Under the pieces are notes generated by a model. That model had not been told where the DNA came from, ran no database searches, and saw only the letters and a list, made by a program, of their open reading frames with translations. A DNA stretch of 56,459 nt from Phycisphaeraceae bacterium (lineage in GTDB: Bacteria > Planctomycetota > Phycisphaerae > Phycisphaerales > Phycisphaeraceae): NCBI GenBank assembly GCA_002716625.1, contig PBAS01000022.1, forward strand, positions 1 through 56,459, in the 5' to 3' direction. Position numbers and translations under genes: made by a program. Of the stretch, positions 28,982 through 38,306 are shown one piece after another. Every line of letters starts with the position of its first letter. Position 1 is the stretch's first letter.

Positions 28982-29274
28982 TCAGCCGTTATGGTTGCAT
29001 AGGCCCAGATATCGAACCATGGCCACACCCACCCCAGCCCCTTGGACATCCTGAAAGAATCACCACTTGGCACCTGAATCTGAACCATTGCCGGCTGTAC
29101 CTCCTAACACTTGCAGCCCATAGACCTTAGCCATACACTGACAAGGGGACTAACCTAAAGAAAGGCCTAACGACGGACCAAATAGTGGGTTCGACCATCG
29201 GCTACCACCCCACACACTGTTGCTTCGCATGCCAAAACACAGCGAAGCAACTGTCCTCATGACGGAGGCTTCCC

Positions 29275-32200
29275 GTGCAACGATGTCAATCGTCTATCGC
29301 CAAGCTCGTGCTCACCGTATTGGTTGTTTGCAATCTCGTTTTGGCACAGGAAACAAATCCACCAACGGCCCAGCAAATCTATGAACAGGGAATGGAGCAA
29401 TTCAATGCCGGCCAGCATGAAGAAGCCAAAAAGACCTTAGGCCGCATTCTTGATGAGCTCGACCCAGAAGACATTGCCGAGCAAGACCAGGAAACCTTCT
29501 GGTTGACTTTGCAAACACTCGACACACAACCAACCGAGCCGGAACCTGTTACCGCAGAACAACTGGTAGACCAAGCCAACTTGGCACTTATGGAAAAAAA
29601 CACAGGCCAAGCCGACGCCCTGTACAGACAAGTTCTGGCACACGCAGATGCAACCGATGAACACAAGGCGTTGGCCATCGCACGCCTCTCAGACATCAAA
29701 CGAAGCCGCAACGCAACACTTACTGAAATGCGTCGCCTGATTAAATCGGCATCGGCTGATATCCGCGACGGACAACTCACCGACGCAGAAAAGAAACTCA
29801 ATGAGGTACAAAAGAGTGGTGTTGATCTAGGTTGGTTTGATAATAATCGGCTTCAGCACAGGCTCGCCGTTCTTCGTGACCGCCAACTAGAAGCAACCGC
29901 GGAAATAGAAGCAGCGGACAAGGCGGTTCAAGCGGCCGCCCAAGCGGCCGAAGCAGCAAATGTCGCCAAGGACTTGGCGGCAACGGCTGCCGAAATAGCG
30001 CAAGCTGCTGATGATACCGCAAACGAAGAAACGCTTGCGGCCATTGCACAAGCCCAGTCACGCGCCGACAAGGCGATCGAGGCCGCTGAACAAGCTCAAG
30101 CAAAAGCCACTGCTGCTGCACGCTCAGCCCAGATGGCAGAACAGCGAGCAGGACAAATCCAGCGAACTGCCAACGAAAAAACATCTGCCATGGCCGCTGA
30201 ACTGGAATCCGAACGGCGTGCAGCAGCAGAATCGATTCAGGCGGCAGAGACTCGGGCGGACGAATTGGAAAAAATAGTCGCCGAGGCACAGGCGGCACGA
30301 ACACAACAGGAAAAAGAAACCGCAACAGCCATTGCCGATTCACAAGCCGAGTTGGCCGAAGCACAGCGCCTGATCGCTGAAGCACAGGCCAAAACCACCG
30401 AACTGGAAAAAACAGCAGAACAGGCCGAGGCCGCGCGAGCCATCTTTGAAGCCAAGGCAACCGAGGCAGCTGAGGCAGCTGAGGCGGCACAAGCACAAAC
30501 CGCTGAGGCTCAACAGCAGGCACAGGCCGCAGAATCCCGTGCCACCAAAGTCGAGCAAGCAGCACAGGAAGCCCAGAAACTCGCCGAAGAACAGGCCGCA
30601 GCAGAAGAAGCTGCAGCAGCTGAAGCCCAGAGACTTGCCGGAGAACAGGCCGAGCAGGAAGCCCAAGCCTTGGAGGACCAGTTGGCCCGGGCAATGAAGC
30701 TCTACGCCCAGCAGCGTATCGCCCAGGGAAACCAAGCGCAAGCCGCAGGACAATACCATCTTGCCGCCAAGCACTACGCCGCGGCACTGGGTGTCGATCC
30801 CAGCAACGAACAGGCCTTGGCCGCACGCGAGCGTGCTGAACAGAATGCCACCGGACCCGAGGGGCCGCTGGAACGCGAAATAAGCGTACGTAAATTACGC
30901 CATCAACAAGCCGTGGCCGAATACGAAGAGGAAATGACACGAGCCAAAGGGCTACTCATTGGCAATCGTTTTGGTGAAGCGTTGGAGGCCGTACAGCAAG
31001 CCAAAAGTATCCTCGATCAAAACAAGACGTTCATTCCTACGCGGGAATATGGCGGCCTGCGTGCAAGAGCTGAAGACTTGGACGCGCAAATCGACAACAC
31101 AAGACGCGATGTTGAAGCTCTCATCGCTATTGAGATTGAAAAGAAACAGCGGGACGATGAAGCCCAACGGCGAATCGAAGCGGCCAAGGAACTGCAGGAA
31201 GAGTCGCAACGGCTGATTGCACGTGCCGTTGAATTCCGCAATGAAAACCGATTCGACGATGCACTAGCGATGATTGATCGCGTTCTTTTCCGCGACCCGA
31301 ACAACCTTGCTGCCCAGCCCCTAAAGGACATGATCGAGATTGACAAACGCGTATTTGAAACACGCCGGCTCCGTAAACAACGCGCCACCGCAATCACTGG
31401 CCACAGCCTACAGATTGAAGAATCGGCCCAACCCCTAGAAGAACTCCTTGCCTATCCACCTGACTGGCCGCAAATCACCCGGGACCGGCTACTTGGCGGC
31501 GCCGAGGAAACGTCTGAAAGCCGCGAGAACCGGCGTATTGCATTGAAATTGCAGGATCCGGTTCGCGTTGACTTTGACGAGCAACCCATTGAAGAGTTTA
31601 TTGATTTTCTGCGGATTACAACTGGGGTGAATATCACGGTCAACTGGAACGCCTTGAGCGATGCAGGCGTTGAACGTGATTCGCCCGTAAGCTTCCAATT
31701 GAATAACGTGGCGGCCGCGCAAGCATTGGAACTGGCCCTCAAGCAAGTCAGCATTGCCGATCTGGACCCAATTGGCTACAGCATCATTCGCGGCATTGTC
31801 GAGATTTCATCCAAACGTGACCTGACAACCACGACCACCACGCGAACCTACGACATCAATGACCTGTTGATTCAGGTCCCAAGATTCGAGAATGCACCCG
31901 AATTCGACTTGGATCAGGCACTGAGTGATACCGGCGGTGACGGTGGTGGTAGTAGTGGTGGCCTGTTTGGCAGTGAAGGCGACTCGGCTGGCGACAACGC
32001 ACTACCCACGCGGGAAGAGATGGTGGAGAGCATTACTGAACTGGTGCGAAACACGGTTGGTGATCCATTGGATTGGGTCTTCAATGGCGGAGATATCAGT
32101 AGCCTACAGGAATTGAACGGCAACCTGATTGTTAAAACAACACCGGACAACCAGGTAAGCGTCGTGGAGTTGCTCAATCAACTGCGTCAAGCCCGAGCCG

Positions 32201-33144
32201 TTCAGATCCACGTCGAAACCAGATTCCTTCTGGTTGACCAAAACTTCATTGACGAAGTCGGCTTAGATGTGGACTTTACCGTGAACAACGTTGGGGGAAA
32301 CTATGGGCCGATTGTCGTCTCGCAGGATACTTTCGGACTCACCGCCCGCCCCACAACCGGCTTGCCAGGCTCATTTGGCAGCGCAGCACTGGGTGGCGAC
32401 GATTCTTCGGGCCGCTCTCTTGACCTGTCGCTGAGTTACCTTGACGATCTCCAACTGACCCTTCTTGTCCGTGCAACCCAATCACACAAACGATCAATCA
32501 GTCTTTCCGCACCACGCCTGACCCTTATGAATGGCCAACGCTCCTACGTCATGGTCGTTCGCCAAATCTCATTCGTCAGTGATGTGGAGCCGATCAGTGA
32601 CGGAGTTGGCTTTGACCCGGAACTTAGTGTTGTTAATTCTGGCGTGGTTCTGGATTGTGAAGCCACCGTCAGTGCAGACCGCCGGTACGTCACCATGACC
32701 GCAGCGCCAGATCTATCCAATGTCCTCCAGCCCATCAGGCGAATCCAACAGAATGCAGTATTCGATCTTGACGATATTTTCGATAATGATGACGATACCG
32801 GCGAGGATCAGGGTAGCATCATGCTGGGGACATTTGTTGAAGCCCCTGAAATCGAAGTAACCCAGATCCGCACCACGGTGAGCGTGCCTGACAAAGGAAC
32901 CATCCTGATGGGTGGTCAGAAATTAATGGGCGAGGTGGAGATTGAAGCCGGCTTACCCGTGCTTTCCAAAGTCCCCTACCTCAAGCGATTCTTTACAAAT
33001 CGAACTACCATCAAAGATGAGCGGACCCTGCTCATCCTGATTAAACCCACCATTATCATGCAAAACGAAGAAGAGGACCGGAACTTCCCGGGTCTGCTTG
33101 ATAATCCGGCTGAATTTGGGGTGAACCCACAGGTCAATTTTTAG
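29275..33144 (+). CDS. Giant coiled-coil/TPR protein ending in a type II/III secretin domain
   Basis: 1,289 residues, GTG start, signal peptide at residues 1-24 (ending in VLA-QET). A TPR-like region (about 27-200) is followed by a long Ala/Glu/Gln-rich coiled coil (about 205-480). A second TPR-like helical part comes next, and then an N0/STN-like domain near 760-850 (VRVDFDEQPIEEFIDFLR). A Gly/Ser linker lies near 885. The secretin core runs from about 970 (VQIHVETRFLLVDQNFIDEVG) to 1270, with VSVPDKGTILMGGQK and LPVLSKVPYLKRFFTNR as the diagnostic C-terminal motifs. Secretins form outer-membrane rings for type II/III secretion or type IV pili. No other secretion gene adjoins it. The periplasmic part is far longer than in GspD or PilQ. 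Confidence 0.85.
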   Translation: MQRCQSSIAKLVLTVLVVCNLVLAQETNPPTAQQIYEQGMEQFNAGQHEEAKKTLGRILDELDPEDIAEQDQETFWLTLQTLDTQPTEPEPVTAEQLVDQANLALMEKNTGQADALYRQVLAHADATDEHKALAIARLSDIKRSRNATLTEMRRLIKSASADIRDGQLTDAEKKLNEVQKSGVDLGWFDNNRLQHRLAVLRDRQLEATAEIEAADKAVQAAAQAAEAANVAKDLAATAAEIAQAADDTANEETLAAIAQAQSRADKAIEAAEQAQAKATAAARSAQMAEQRAGQIQRTANEKTSAMAAELESERRAAAESIQAAETRADELEKIVAEAQAARTQQEKETATAIADSQAELAEAQRLIAEAQAKTTELEKTAEQAEAARAIFEAKATEAAEAAEAAQAQTAEAQQQAQAAESRATKVEQAAQEAQKLAEEQAAAEEAAAAEAQRLAGEQAEQEAQALEDQLARAMKLYAQQRIAQGNQAQAAGQYHLAAKHYAAALGVDPSNEQALAARERAEQNATGPEGPLEREISVRKLRHQQAVAEYEEEMTRAKGLLIGNRFGEALEAVQQAKSILDQNKTFIPTREYGGLRARAEDLDAQIDNTRRDVEALIAIEIEKKQRDDEAQRRIEAAKELQEESQRLIARAVEFRNENRFDDALAMIDRVLFRDPNNLAAQPLKDMIEIDKRVFETRRLRKQRATAITGHSLQIEESAQPLEELLAYPPDWPQITRDRLLGGAEETSESRENRRIALKLQDPVRVDFDEQPIEEFIDFLRITTGVNITVNWNALSDAGVERDSPVSFQLNNVAAAQALELALKQVSIADLDPIGYSIIRGIVEISSKRDLTTTTTTRTYDINDLLIQVPRFENAPEFDLDQALSDTGGDGGGSSGGLFGSEGDSAGDNALPTREEMVESITELVRNTVGDPLDWVFNGGDISSLQELNGNLIVKTTPDNQVSVVELLNQLRQARAVQIHVETRFLLVDQNFIDEVGLDVDFTVNNVGGNYGPIVVSQDTFGLTARPTTGLPGSFGSAALGGDDSSGRSLDLSLSYLDDLQLTLLVRATQSHKRSISLSAPRLTLMNGQRSYVMVVRQISFVSDVEPISDGVGFDPELSVVNSGVVLDCEATVSADRRYVTMTAAPDLSNVLQPIRRIQQNAVFDLDDIFDNDDDTGEDQGSIMLGTFVEAPEIEVTQIRTTVSVPDKGTILMGGQKLMGEVEIEAGLPVLSKVPYLKRFFTNRTTIKDERTLLILIKPTIIMQNEEEDRNFPGLLDNPAEFGVNPQVNF

Positions 33145-33213
33145 AAAACCGCATCGCCTTCATGGCATGCGGGGCCGCGTATCCCCCCCTCCGGCTCAAT
33201 ACACAGAACAGAA

Positions 33214-33246
33214 AAGATCCCGATTCATGTCGGGGTCTTTTTTTTA
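33214..33246 (+). terminator. Rho-independent terminator after the secretin gene
   Basis: An inverted repeat AAGATCCCGA / TCGGGGTCTT with a six-base loop (TTCATG; one G-T type pair) is followed by a run of eight T. It lies 70 bp after the secretin stop codon, in the right orientation to end that transcript. Confidence 0.85.
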
Positions 33247-33338
33247 TTCCTGGCCACGGATGTCAGGCTAGGAAAATCTCCCTCAGATGCATGGATCAGT
33301 ATTTCGGTTCCAACAGACCGTTGCTTTCAGCGGACCGA

Positions 33339-34457
33339 TCAGGTCCTTTCCAACAGTACCAGCACACCAATCACTGACAACACCTGCCCGGCAACCAGCA
33401 TCGCCTGCCACCCATTGAGAACCGGTAAGATCACGCCGGCTGTCGCTGTGGCCAAAGTCGCCAAATACACAACGCACACCGCGGCGGGCTTAGTCAACCC
33501 ACGCCGAACAAGGCGGTGGGAAAAATGGTTCTGATCACCAACCATGAGATGCTGGCCTGCAACCACCCGGATGAGTATCACGCTGATTAGGTCGTACAGT
33601 GGTACCGCCATGACCAACAAGGGCATCAGCACGGCATACCAGAAGTCCATCGATGCCGCATTTGGACCCTCGACACCCGAACCAACATAATACGTTGTAC
33701 GAATACTAATCACTGCGAGGGACAAACCAAGCACCAACGAACCTCCGTCACCCATATAGAGTCTCGCAGGCGGCATATTGAAAACCAGAAATCCTAACAG
33801 GCTGCCAATCAGCAAGGCGCATAATGCTGCAACAAACCACTGCCCATTGAGTAATGTCGCGGCAAGAAAGACGCTGGCGGCGATCGTGCCCACACCTGCC
33901 GACAATCCATCCATGTTGTCCAACATATTCATCGCATTGGTTATTGCGACGATCCAACCCACGCTCACCAAAACACTAAGAAACCAGCCACCCACCATAA
34001 ACTGGTCGAGAAAATGAAAGATCCTCACATCAAAGACTACGGCCAGTAGGACCGCCACAAGAACTTGAGCCATCAATTTCACTACCGCGGACACCCCCCG
34101 GCGGTCATCAACCCAGCCAAGAATGTGCATACACAACAGTGCCATCATGATCCCTAGTGCCAGAGGGGTCTGCTGCCGCAAACCGGGGAGATGTGGCACC
34201 AACGACCTGACCCAATCCTGCCAGATCGATTGATCCAAGAACCATACTGCAGCAACGGCTGCCAAAAGTGGTCCCACTAAAGCAATGAAAATCGCTGCCC
34301 CGCCTGTCGTGGCGATGGCACGGCCATCAACTTTATGGTTTTGTGATTCCGGCCTATCCACTTGGCCCACAAGACGGCCAAAGCCAATCATTAGCCATGA
34401 TGCTGGCAGGCTAATGATCAGAGCGACACCAATAAGACTAATACAGATCCAAGTCAC
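33339..34457 (-). CDS. Undecaprenyl-phosphate sugar-1-phosphate transferase (WecA/MraY family)
   Basis: 372 residues with about eleven membrane segments and the family's Asp motifs: ILGWVDDRRGV, ITNAMNMLDNMDGLSAG, ARLYMGDGGSLVLG and the cytoplasmic DQNHFSHRLVRRGL (the HIHH-like loop, characteristic of WecA rather than MraY). It would load GlcNAc-1-phosphate or a similar sugar on undecaprenyl phosphate to start a surface glycan. It overlaps the dapB stop by four bases (ATGA), so the two genes form one transcript. Confidence 0.88.
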   Translation of the reverse strand: MTWICISLIGVALIISLPASWLMIGFGRLVGQVDRPESQNHKVDGRAIATTGGAAIFIALVGPLLAAVAAVWFLDQSIWQDWVRSLVPHLPGLRQQTPLALGIMMALLCMHILGWVDDRRGVSAVVKLMAQVLVAVLLAVVFDVRIFHFLDQFMVGGWFLSVLVSVGWIVAITNAMNMLDNMDGLSAGVGTIAASVFLAATLLNGQWFVAALCALLIGSLLGFLVFNMPPARLYMGDGGSLVLGLSLAVISIRTTYYVGSGVEGPNAASMDFWYAVLMPLLVMAVPLYDLISVILIRVVAGQHLMVGDQNHFSHRLVRRGLTKPAAVCVVYLATLATATAGVILPVLNGWQAMLVAGQVLSVIGVLVLLERT

Positions 34458-35254
34458 AGGCCCAGCATATCACGCATTGTGTACCGGCCGGCAGGCTTAC
34501 TCGCCAACCACACCGCGGTTCTCAAGGCCCCATGCACAAAGACATCACGCGTCGTCGCGGTATGCGAAAGCTGCAGTTCCTCGCCCAAGGTGCCGAAACT
34601 GACCGTGTGCCGCCCGGCCAAATCTCCACTTCGAATCGCATGAATTCCGATCTGGCCTACTGATCGAGGAACTTGATCTCCATGACGACCGTACACAGCC
34701 GTTTGCTCTACGGATTTACCCGTCGCCCCACAGATTGATTCGGCCAAGGCAAGAGCGGTGCCCGAGGGTGCATCCTGTTTGAAACGATGATGGGATTCAA
34801 CAATCTCAATGTCGTAGTCGTCACCCAGTTGTTGTGCAACTTGTGCTGACAGGGCCAAAAGGACATTTACACCAAGACTCATATTGGCGGCTTGTAAGAC
34901 TGCAACCTGCTGTGCCATCTCGTCAAGAAGGACCTGATCCTCTGCGGTCAGGCCCGTGGTGCCAATCAGAATTCGTGACCCCGCCTTGACCCACTGTGGC
35001 ACGCCGCTGCGAGTGGCTGCGGGCACACTAAAATCAATCACCACGTCCGCTGGCGCAGCCAGCGAATCCTCAAGTGGAACGGACATGGCGCCCACACCCG
35101 CCAATGTCCCCACATCGCACCCCAGTTGCGGGTGTCCCGGCGAATCGATCGCCCCCACAACCTGAATGGCGTCTGATTCATGCCCCAGCGCCACCAAACG
35201 TAATCCCATACGTCCAGCGGCACCGTGGATAGCAATGCGTGTCGCAACACCCAT
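34454..35254 (-). CDS. dapB: 4-Hydroxy-tetrahydrodipicolinate reductase
   Basis: 266 residues: the nucleotide-binding IAIHGAAGRMGLRL at the N-terminus, VVIDFSVP, ILIGTTGL and the substrate-binding HHRFKQDAPSGTAL with its catalytic His-His and Lys. The enzyme catalyses the second committed step toward diaminopimelate and lysine, needed for peptidoglycan. It lies 6 bp after the ABM-like gene and overlaps the wecA-like gene by four bases. Confidence 0.95.
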   Translation of the reverse strand: MGVATRIAIHGAAGRMGLRLVALGHESDAIQVVGAIDSPGHPQLGCDVGTLAGVGAMSVPLEDSLAAPADVVIDFSVPAATRSGVPQWVKAGSRILIGTTGLTAEDQVLLDEMAQQVAVLQAANMSLGVNVLLALSAQVAQQLGDDYDIEIVESHHRFKQDAPSGTALALAESICGATGKSVEQTAVYGRHGDQVPRSVGQIGIHAIRSGDLAGRHTVSFGTLGEELQLSHTATTRDVFVHGALRTAVWLASKPAGRYTMRDMLGL

Positions 35255-35260
35255 TGGTAA

Positions 35261-35542
35261 TTACTCGTAATAATCGTGACTGGGCCGGCCAGCCAAGATC
35301 TGTTCCTTGCCCCAGTCGGCAACCTGACGAAACTGCTGGGACCCAATAAACGAATCGAATGCCGACCGATCATCCCACTTGGAGATAATCAGGTAACTAT
35401 TGGCATTATTAACATCTTTGTAAAGACTGGAGTGAGCATGCCCGGACATTGAACCCATCACTTCCAGGACTTTGTTGAACATCGCTTCGAAAGCAGACCC
35501 TTTATCCGGTAATACATGGTAATTCATTCCTACAGTAATCAT
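35261..35542 (-). CDS. Antibiotic biosynthesis monooxygenase (ABM) domain protein
   Basis: 93 residues of the ABM ferredoxin-like fold: MITVGMNYHVLPDKGSAFEA, then SSLYKDVNNANSYLIISKWDD and FRQVADWGKEQIL. Small ABM proteins dimerise and include quinol monooxygenases and heme-degrading enzymes. No residues here tell which. A GGAG sits six bases before the ATG. It is the first gene of the run ABM - dapB - wecA-like. Confidence 0.8.
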   Translation of the reverse strand: MITVGMNYHVLPDKGSAFEAMFNKVLEVMGSMSGHAHSSLYKDVNNANSYLIISKWDDRSAFDSFIGSQQFRQVADWGKEQILAGRPSHDYYE

Positions 35543-35729
35543 GATGAACTCCTAAAACCTAATAAGAACATAGTTTCTGTCGCTTGGTCTCGCAAGCAGA
35601 ACAAAAACACCCCCGGCGGGCTCCGGTACGCGGTGATTCTTGACAAATTCATCTGCGGTCATAAATTAGACCGCTGCTATCACCCCAAACCCACTTGGCA
35701 AACCCGCAACGATCTGATGGAGCAGCCCT

Positions 35730-37253
35730 TTGGCATTTGACTTCATTTTCAATCGCAAATCCGGTGGCAGCGCGGAAAACGCCAAAGGCACCGGCAAAGG
35801 TGGCTCCACAAATGAGGATGGCTTCAAGCCTGACGCCCGGAAGGCTGCCGCATTCTTCAAACACGCCGAGTCTACAGCCGCTTCACGTTCCTACGACTAC
35901 GCGATTGAATGCTATATCAACGGGTTGGAATTTGATCCGGATAATGTAAAACGACATGAAGAACTGCGCGAGGTTGCCAAGCGGCGAAAAGTCAATGGCG
36001 GCAAGCCTGCCTCGCTCAAGGAAAAAATAAGCCATCGGGGCAAGCAGCCGATTCAGAAAATGCTTCACCAAGAACAACTATGGTCGAAAGATCCCTTGAA
36101 TATGGACCTGGCATTAAAGGTCATGCAACATGCAACCGAGGCGCAGGCCACTGCCACGGAACTTGACCTTTCGGAAGTTTCGTACTGGATCGGCTCCATC
36201 ATCATGGAACAAAACCAGACGACCAACAAACCCAACCATAAGGCTTTTGTTCAATTGTGTGACTTATACGCCCAGATACCCGCATTTAATAAGGCTGTAG
36301 AAGCGTGCCGAATGGCCCTCATGATGGAACCGCAAGACGAAGTCATGCTTTCCCGCCTCAAAGACCTTGAAGCCGAGCAATCAATGCAGGAGGGTAGTTA
36401 CGGCGCCGATGGTGACTTCCGTAAAAACATCAAGGATGTCGAGCAACAGAAGGCGTTGGCCGATGACGATGAGATCGTTAAGACTGACGAAGTTGTTGAG
36501 TCAACCATCGACCGACGCCGCCGCGAATTCGACGAGGCCCCTGACGATGCCACACGCATGATTCGGCTCGTCGATGCATTGCTGGCCAAGGAAGAATCCA
36601 CACTGGAAAATGAAGCTATTGAGGTACTGGACAATGCTTGGAAGAAAACCGATCAATACGCCTACAAGGTAAGAATTGGTGACATTCGGATGAAGCAGAT
36701 GCGGCGAACCTTGAGAGAAGCCCGCGCCCGTTGCAAGACAAACCCGACAGACATATCAGCAAAGGAAGAATTCCAGAAACTAAACGCGGAAGCAGCACAA
36801 CTCCAACTGGCTGAGTTCACCGAGCGGGCCAAGAATTATCCAACGGACATGAACTACCGCTTTGAACTGGGACGACGCCTTTTTAGCGTCGAAAAATATG
36901 ACGAAGCAATTGCAGAGTTCCAAAAGGCGCAGGCCGACCCCAAACACCGCCCGGCCTCACTGCACTACCTAGGCCGATGCTACACGAAACGCGGCTGGTT
37001 TGATGAAGCGATTGACACCTTGCGCGAAGGCGAAAAAGCCGTCGCCGCCAATGACGCGAAGTTGAGCATGCGAATCCTTTACGCCCTCATGGATGCCCTA
37101 GAGCGGGCGGCCGACGAATCTCAATCCCTTGAACTGGCCATAGACGCGCAAAAGACCGCCTCCAAAATTCTCCAGACCGACATCAACTACCTAGACATCC
37201 GCGACAGAATGGATCGAATCAAGACACTGGTTACCAAGCTTCGCAGCGGGTGA
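35730..37253 (+). CDS. Tetratricopeptide-repeat protein
   Basis: 507 residues, TTG start with GGAG seven bases upstream. A basic/glycine-rich N-terminus of about 30 residues (FNRKSGGSAENAKGTGKGG) is followed by TPR-type helices: AAFFKHAESTAASRSYDYAI, then YAQIPAFNKAVEACRMALMM, LGRRLFSVEKYDEAIAEFQK and LGRCYTKRGWFDEAIDTLRE. The middle is charged and helical. There is no signal peptide or membrane segment, so it should be a cytoplasmic scaffold. Partner unknown. Confidence 0.8.
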   Translation: MAFDFIFNRKSGGSAENAKGTGKGGSTNEDGFKPDARKAAAFFKHAESTAASRSYDYAIECYINGLEFDPDNVKRHEELREVAKRRKVNGGKPASLKEKISHRGKQPIQKMLHQEQLWSKDPLNMDLALKVMQHATEAQATATELDLSEVSYWIGSIIMEQNQTTNKPNHKAFVQLCDLYAQIPAFNKAVEACRMALMMEPQDEVMLSRLKDLEAEQSMQEGSYGADGDFRKNIKDVEQQKALADDDEIVKTDEVVESTIDRRRREFDEAPDDATRMIRLVDALLAKEESTLENEAIEVLDNAWKKTDQYAYKVRIGDIRMKQMRRTLREARARCKTNPTDISAKEEFQKLNAEAAQLQLAEFTERAKNYPTDMNYRFELGRRLFSVEKYDEAIAEFQKAQADPKHRPASLHYLGRCYTKRGWFDEAIDTLREGEKAVAANDAKLSMRILYALMDALERAADESQSLELAIDAQKTASKILQTDINYLDIRDRMDRIKTLVTKLRSG

Positions 37254-37322
37254 TGCCCCTGAAACAATTCCGGGTTCACAGGCAGGTTGAGCATGTGCCG
37301 ACGCTAGTGCGTTTCAAGAACA

Positions 37323-38087
37323 GTGACCAAGATCATGGCGACCCAGCCCGCTATCGCGATTATCCCCGCCCGCTACGGATCCACCCGTTTCCCGGGTAAG
37401 CCACTGGCAAACAAGACCGGCAAGCCCCTGATCCAGCATGTATTTGAAGCAGTCCAATCTGCCTCGGCCATCACCCGGATAATCATCGCGACCGACGATC
37501 CACGTATTGAGCGTGCCGTCAAAGCTTTCGGCGGCCAAGCGGTCATGACCCGCAGCAACCATGCCAATGGAACCAGTCGTATTGCAGAAGTTGTCGCCAA
37601 CTTACCCGAGCAGAATGACCAACTCGTGGTCAACATCCAAGGCGACGAACCGCAAGTAGACTCACAAGTCATTGACCAGCTTGTGCGGGCCTTGGCAGAA
37701 GACAAAACTTCGCCCATGGCTACCGTCGCGAGTCCTTTTGGTGACGACGAGGATTCCAAGGACCCCAATATCGTCAAGGTTGTCGTGGACCAACAGAACC
37801 ACGCATTATATTTTTCACGTTCCGCCATCCCCTACGACCGGGACAGGACGAACATCAAACCGCTCAAGCACCTTGGAGTCTATGCTTATCGCCGTGACTT
37901 TCTGCTCAAGTATGTCGCGCTACCGCCAACACCACTGGAACAGGCCGAACAACTAGAACAGTTGCGGGCCCTTGAGAATGGCTTTCCAATTACGGTCATA
38001 CAGACCCAGACTCCCCACCATGGCATTGATACACCACAACAGTACGAGGCATTTGTCAAAAACTTTATTGATTCAGACAGAACCTGA
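37323..38087 (+). CDS. kdsB: 3-Deoxy-manno-octulosonate cytidylyltransferase (CMP-KDO synthetase)
   Basis: Activates KDO with CTP for lipopolysaccharide core synthesis. The N-terminal IIPARYGSTRFPGKPL is the CTP-binding signature, NIQGDEPQ binds metal/CTP and YFSRSAIPYDRD plus HLGVYAYRRDFLLKY are family blocks. The start is GTG at 37323 or the ATG four codons later. 254 residues is the usual size. It implies that the organism makes a KDO-containing outer membrane lipid. Confidence 0.93.
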   Translation: MTKIMATQPAIAIIPARYGSTRFPGKPLANKTGKPLIQHVFEAVQSASAITRIIIATDDPRIERAVKAFGGQAVMTRSNHANGTSRIAEVVANLPEQNDQLVVNIQGDEPQVDSQVIDQLVRALAEDKTSPMATVASPFGDDEDSKDPNIVKVVVDQQNHALYFSRSAIPYDRDRTNIKPLKHLGVYAYRRDFLLKYVALPPTPLEQAEQLEQLRALENGFPITVIQTQTPHHGIDTPQQYEAFVKNFIDSDRT

Positions 38088-38214
38088 CTGGGTATCCAGC
38101 AGATAGTACCGCTTTAGGCATATTCGGCACCAAGCTCGTGCAGATCAGCAAAGGATTTAGGCCCAAAGGAAATATCCAGACAATCAGAAATGGGTATCAT
38201 CGCCAATACGAGGC

Positions 38215-38287
38215 GGGCCGTTAGCTCAGTGGTTAGAGCAGTCGACTCATAATCGATCGGTCGCTGGTTCGAATCCAGCACGGCCCA
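38215..38287 (+). tRNA. tRNA-Ile2 (anticodon CAT, lysidine type)
   Basis: A 73-base cloverleaf: acceptor GGGCCGT pairs with ACGGCCC, discriminator A, CCA not encoded. The anticodon loop CTCATAA gives CAT. Automated tools would call it tRNA-Met, but the body (AGAGCAGTCGACTCATAATC, then GGTCGCTGGTTCGAATCC) closely follows the tRNA-Ile2 of other bacteria, whose C34 is changed to lysidine to read AUA. It does not look like an initiator tRNA (no C1-A72 mismatch, no GGG/CCC anticodon stem). Confidence 0.85.
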
Positions 38288-38306
38288 TTCAACCAGCAAT
38301 CTAGCT

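Noticed and set aside
30400..30720. Repetitive GCA/GAG/CAG-rich DNA that could be taken for a tandem repeat array
   Set aside because: The repetition follows codons of a coiled coil (Ala-Glu-Ala-Gln) without a fixed unit length at DNA level.
29798..30940. 380-codon minus-strand frame rich in Arg and Pro
   Set aside because: It is the complement of the repetitive Ala/Glu/Gln coiled-coil region of the secretin gene and has no independent support.
38215..38287. tRNA-Met call from the CAT anticodon
   Set aside because: The body matches tRNA-Ile2 of other bacteria and lacks initiator features, so Ile2 is the better call.
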